A stretch of 45,059 bases of DNA, from assembly GCA_965242745.1 (NCBI GenBank), contig CBDETG010000058.1, positions 1-45,059 on the forward strand, written 5' to 3'. The notes beneath the pieces are model-generated. The model ran no database searches. It saw only the letters and a program-made list of their open reading frames with translations, and was not told where the DNA came from. Source of the stretch: JABAAI01 sp965242745 (GTDB taxonomy: Bacteria; Spirochaetota; Leptospiria; Leptospirales; Leptonemataceae). This document shows positions 42,237 to 45,059 of the stretch, piece by piece. Position 1 is the first letter of the stretch, and each line of letters starts with the position of its first letter. A program made the position numbers and the translations under genes.

Positions 42237-42585
42237 TGATAAAAGGTGACCTGCCTAGCACCATGAAAAACTCACGCTCAAATGGGGAATGGCCGATCGC
42301 ACCTTGTACTGTACTATCAAAGCTCTCGGATACATCTCCCCCAGAACGACTATTTGCTTTATTGATGATGCCTTGTACGAATAGATAATGACAGCTTGCC
42401 AATACCCATAAGAGATTGTAATCGTCTAGCTTGTCAGAATAGGAAGTTTCGGTGACCCCCTCGCGTTGCAAGCGATGCTCTGCTACTTTGATTACTGCTT
42501 TGACTTTGCTGTCAAATGCGCCAGCGGGAATGCTGCTGTACTCTAAGACCGCAGCTAAGGCTTCGTCTTCTGTGTACTTCGGCAC
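42226..42585 (-). CDS. Head-tail connector (gp6-like)
   Basis: 119 residues, helical. 'KVKAVIKVAEHRLQREG' and 'YNLLWVLASCHYLFVQG' fit the adaptor family that docks below the portal. Follows the capsid gene. Confidence 0.6.
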   Translation of the reverse strand: MPKYTEDEALAAVLEYSSIPAGAFDSKVKAVIKVAEHRLQREGVTETSYSDKLDDYNLLWVLASCHYLFVQGIINKANSRSGGDVSESFDSTVQGAIGHSPFEREFFMVLGRSPFINVT

Positions 42586-42589
42586 ACTA

Positions 42590-43858
42590 TTATATCCCCG
42601 TTCCCATGTATGCGCTTGTGGGACGCCTGCCGTTTATGCCTGCTATACTCATGGTCACGACTTGCTCTATGTTTTGCTGCGCATCTATCTGCGCAGGCAA
42701 TACACGCGGAGGCTCTACGACTATCCTGCGCCAGTTGTCATAATCGTTGTCTATAAGTATAAACGAATCCCTTGTCATTAAGGGATTCTTGGCAGTGTCA
42801 GCCTTCAAAGCGTTCGTAGGCACTATTGCAAAGTCTTCACCATAAGTGTCACCATATGTCTTGCGAATTGTAGTCAAGGCCGTCACCCCTACAGACACTG
42901 TAGTATTGCTGTCAGACGTAGCTGCCGTATACATCTTATGACCTAGATTCGCAAGCGTAGTATGAGGCAGTACTAAGACCTTCGGCGTAAATACCCCCAA
43001 AGATGTGATATGCTCAGAAGCTGCGCTTAATGCTTTCTCTATAATAGCATCTGTGCTCGCAGTCTTCCATGTCGCCTGCTTAGACGTCTCCGAAAAAGCA
43101 TAAGTAGACTTATCCGCTGTCGCACCGCTAAAATAGTTTAGAAATCCCTTAACTAAAAAATCACTAGCAGCTTTCGCATTTGTGCTAGGACGACCATACC
43201 AGAAAATATGCTCAGCTTGACGATGAACATTGTGCATCGCTATACGCATTACTTCCTGCGAATAGTCTATGGGCGCATTGTAGTTTCTGCTATTACGCAA
43301 ATCAAACTGCAATAGCTTATGACGAGGGATACGTATCTTCTGCGCAATCGTCACTACTCCATTCGTCTCTTGCACTATGGACATATTCGCTTCTTGTATA
43401 TGCACTGAAGCATCACCCCTTGCTATCACAGAAGCTTCACCTTCCTGACGTATAATGTCAGTCTGTACAGTATCCGATCCCGGATGCGCCGTTGTATCAT
43501 CCCGAAATATACGATTAGACGCAAATTGCTCATCCTTCGGACGTACTACTCCAAGCAGTTTGCTGAAAGTATCAGCTGAGGGAACTACGCTATTCGTACG
43601 AAATTCAACTAGCTTTTGCTCTCGCAAGCCCTCCTTGTTAAGAGTAGGCAATGTCACCTTCCCTAAAGTGCCATCCTCATCCCTGTTAATACGAAATTGC
43701 TCCGTACTGTAGCCTTGCTGCGATAAACCCTCCGACATGGCGTTTAGCAACGATAGCTGACCATACGAAAAGTTTTCTGCCTTTGTCATGGGCTCTGCTC
43801 GGTCTATGATATACGACCTTGCATCCCTAAATACATCCTTGATTTTTTCCATTGCCAT
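42590..43858 (-). CDS. Major capsid protein (DUF2184-like)
   Basis: 422 residues, normal for an HK97-fold capsid. 'IAQKIRIPRHKLLQFDLRNS' near 175, 'QAEHIFWYGRPS' near 215 and the C-terminal 'MSIAGINGRRPTSAY' fit the DUF2184/encapsulating capsid type. Downstream of the cement and DUF2213 genes, upstream of the connector. Confidence 0.85.
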   Translation of the reverse strand: MAMEKIKDVFRDARSYIIDRAEPMTKAENFSYGQLSLLNAMSEGLSQQGYSTEQFRINRDEDGTLGKVTLPTLNKEGLREQKLVEFRTNSVVPSADTFSKLLGVVRPKDEQFASNRIFRDDTTAHPGSDTVQTDIIRQEGEASVIARGDASVHIQEANMSIVQETNGVVTIAQKIRIPRHKLLQFDLRNSRNYNAPIDYSQEVMRIAMHNVHRQAEHIFWYGRPSTNAKAASDFLVKGFLNYFSGATADKSTYAFSETSKQATWKTASTDAIIEKALSAASEHITSLGVFTPKVLVLPHTTLANLGHKMYTAATSDSNTTVSVGVTALTTIRKTYGDTYGEDFAIVPTNALKADTAKNPLMTRDSFILIDNDYDNWRRIVVEPPRVLPAQIDAQQNIEQVVTMSIAGINGRRPTSAYMGTGI

Positions 43859-43876
43859 TTTCTAATCCTCCTAAGA

Positions 43877-44395
43877 TTAACTAGCTGTATATTGCTCACC
43901 ACTGAGAGCTAATACTACAATATCGCCGTCTACGGCAGTATTTTTGATGCCATCTACGCCTTGTATTGCTTTGCTATCAGCCGTATTGGCAGCATCCAAT
44001 ACCCCCTTCGTGTCATCCTCATAATTGACGCGTACGGCTGCGCCTGCAGTTAGGGTTACGCCTGCCTTCTTCTTGGCTGTCACTTGGCCACGTATAAATA
44101 CAGGCAATATCGCATTCTTTATATAAGAACCTTGCTCAAAGCCATCCTCTAAACTGTAATCCACAGAACGACCATAGCCTACATTCCCTACTATCCCAAT
44201 AATCTTGTCAGTCTTGGCCGTAGGGAGTATCACTTGCTTTTGACCTGATCCCAGCTTTACTAGCATGCCAGGCTCTATGCCTGCCTCCCCAGCTTCCATA
44301 GATAAGACCTCATAGCTGCCTTCTTGCTGGGAATATAACTTACCCGCCTCTAAGGGAGTATGTTCAAAAATACTCCTATTCTGTACAAACGCCAT
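43877..44395 (-). CDS. Head decoration/cement protein (gp24-like)
   Basis: 172 residues, beta-rich and Gly-rich ('GIEPGMLVKLGSGQKQVILP', 'GIVGNVGYGR', 'TLTAGAAVRVNYED'). This is the usual small cement protein placed before the major capsid; it stabilises the shell. Confidence 0.75.
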   Translation of the reverse strand: MAFVQNRSIFEHTPLEAGKLYSQQEGSYEVLSMEAGEAGIEPGMLVKLGSGQKQVILPTAKTDKIIGIVGNVGYGRSVDYSLEDGFEQGSYIKNAILPVFIRGQVTAKKKAGVTLTAGAAVRVNYEDDTKGVLDAANTADSKAIQGVDGIKNTAVDGDIVVLALSGEQYTAS

Positions 44396-44407
44396 ATCTT
44401 TATCCTC

Positions 44408-45059
44408 CTATATAGCAATATCTACAGGAACCATGTTTGGCTCCTTGCTCTGATGCCCAAGCCCTATCCCATAGGGACTTATGGCGCTTGACGCATGATT
44501 CAATCGCAGCTCTTTTTGCTTGCTTGCTGCTAAGTCAAATAATGCCTTTATCCCGTCCTTATCATCCTTGCGAGCTTCAATAAACTCCTTCGGATATGAA
44601 CCTGCTAGCTCTAAGGCATTCAACCTTACCTCATGCGCATCCCCAGTAATCGAAACACGACCGCCAGTGAGACCCTGCGCTGCTTGGCATGCGCTAGTAT
44701 ACTCCGCTAGCTGAGACGTGATCCCCTTTTGTATGTCCATCACTTTGGCTTGCATAGTATTGACACGCTCTTCTAGCTTCTCTTTATCATGACCCATGTT
44801 CTTGGCTTCATCGGGGTGATCCTTGTCATGCCCCATGTTCTTTACTACTCCATCATCATAAGAAGTAGTGTCGCCGTCTATCGTATTTTTTACGTTATCA
44901 TCCCCATCTTTACGCTTCGCTTGCGCTGACATGCCCGCGCCCTCTAGCATGTTCGTCACCCTATCTAGCTTCTCATGCATGTCAGACATGTTCTTTACCA
45001 CGTCATCATACTTAGCGTCCTGCTCATTCAAGCGGGACTCAGCTTGACGCTGACGATCG
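44408..45059 (-). CDS. DUF2213 protein, C-terminal part (runs off right edge)
   Basis: Open frame from the edge (first full codon GAT at 45058) to stop at 44408. 'ESRLNEQDAKYDD' reads through the TTG at 45031, so there is no true start here. The part is charged, helical and coiled-coil-like ('NMSDMHEKLDRVTNMLEG', repeated 'KNMGHDK' units), then a second block near the end ('ALELAGSYPKEFIEARK'). It fits the C-terminal scaffold part of the protein whose N-terminus is at 1-660. Confidence 0.75.
   Translation of the reverse strand, partial: DRQRQAESRLNEQDAKYDDVVKNMSDMHEKLDRVTNMLEGAGMSAQAKRKDGDDNVKNTIDGDTTSYDDGVVKNMGHDKDHPDEAKNMGHDKEKLEERVNTMQAKVMDIQKGITSQLAEYTSACQAAQGLTGGRVSITGDAHEVRLNALELAGSYPKEFIEARKDDKDGIKALFDLAASKQKELRLNHASSAISPYGIGLGHQSKEPNMVPVDIAI

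Noticed and set aside
1..45059. Temperate phage or prophage
   Set aside because: No integrase, excisionase, CI-like repressor or att sites seen; the HTH protein at 25389 alone is not enough.

Overview
The window is almost the whole genome of a contractile-tailed double-stranded DNA phage (Caudoviricetes, myovirus form) of about 45 kb. I see no integrase, tRNA, rRNA or obvious CI-type repressor. The host cannot be named from this sequence. A spanin with a lipobox and an amidase endolysin suggest a diderm (Gram-negative-type) host, and the relaxed lipobox (Ser-Leu-Gln-Cys) would suit a spirochaete, but that is weak evidence. The two ends of the window carry the two halves of one DUF2213 (prohead/scaffold) gene: the N-terminal part at 1-660 and the C-terminal part at 44408-45059, both on the minus strand. 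The molecule therefore looks circularly permuted, with only a short piece missing at the break.

Layout, nearly all on the minus strand and so read from high to low coordinates. (a) 6952 to 1, then 45059 to 41275: a basic protein, a PAPS-reductase-like PP-loop protein, a ParB-like protein, small and large terminase, portal, a Myb/SANT-like protein, DUF2213, cement protein, major capsid and connector proteins. (b) 41288 to 27878: sheath, tube, tail-assembly chaperones with a likely frameshift, tape measure, baseplate genes and tail fibres, followed by three tiny proteins. (c) 25389-27512 on the plus strand: an HTH protein, two D12-class adenine methyltransferases and a small membrane peptide between them. 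(d) 24913 to 21615: an island of nine small unknown genes, most separated by a family of about 90-base hairpin elements (seven copies). (e) 21508 to 15466: DUF5131 and VRR-NUC genes, small membrane and zinc-ribbon proteins, and a lysis module (possible holins, a one-gene spanin, an amidase endolysin). (f) 14121 to 7367: a recombination/replication operon (YqaJ exonuclease, RecT, a split primase/helicase, an SF2 helicase, an ASCH protein), preceded by an iteron-rich, AT-rich region that is a good origin candidate.

The most unusual parts are the hairpin-delimited cassette island at 21.6-24.9 kb, and a three-repeat CRISPR-like mini-array with two identical spacers at 7020-7188, which abuts a TnpB N-terminal fragment. 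The candidate origin, the paired methyltransferases, the PAPS-reductase/ParB pair and an odd +1/-2 slip site in the tail chaperone gene also deserve attention. All product names rest on motif and family recognition by eye; no database search was run.
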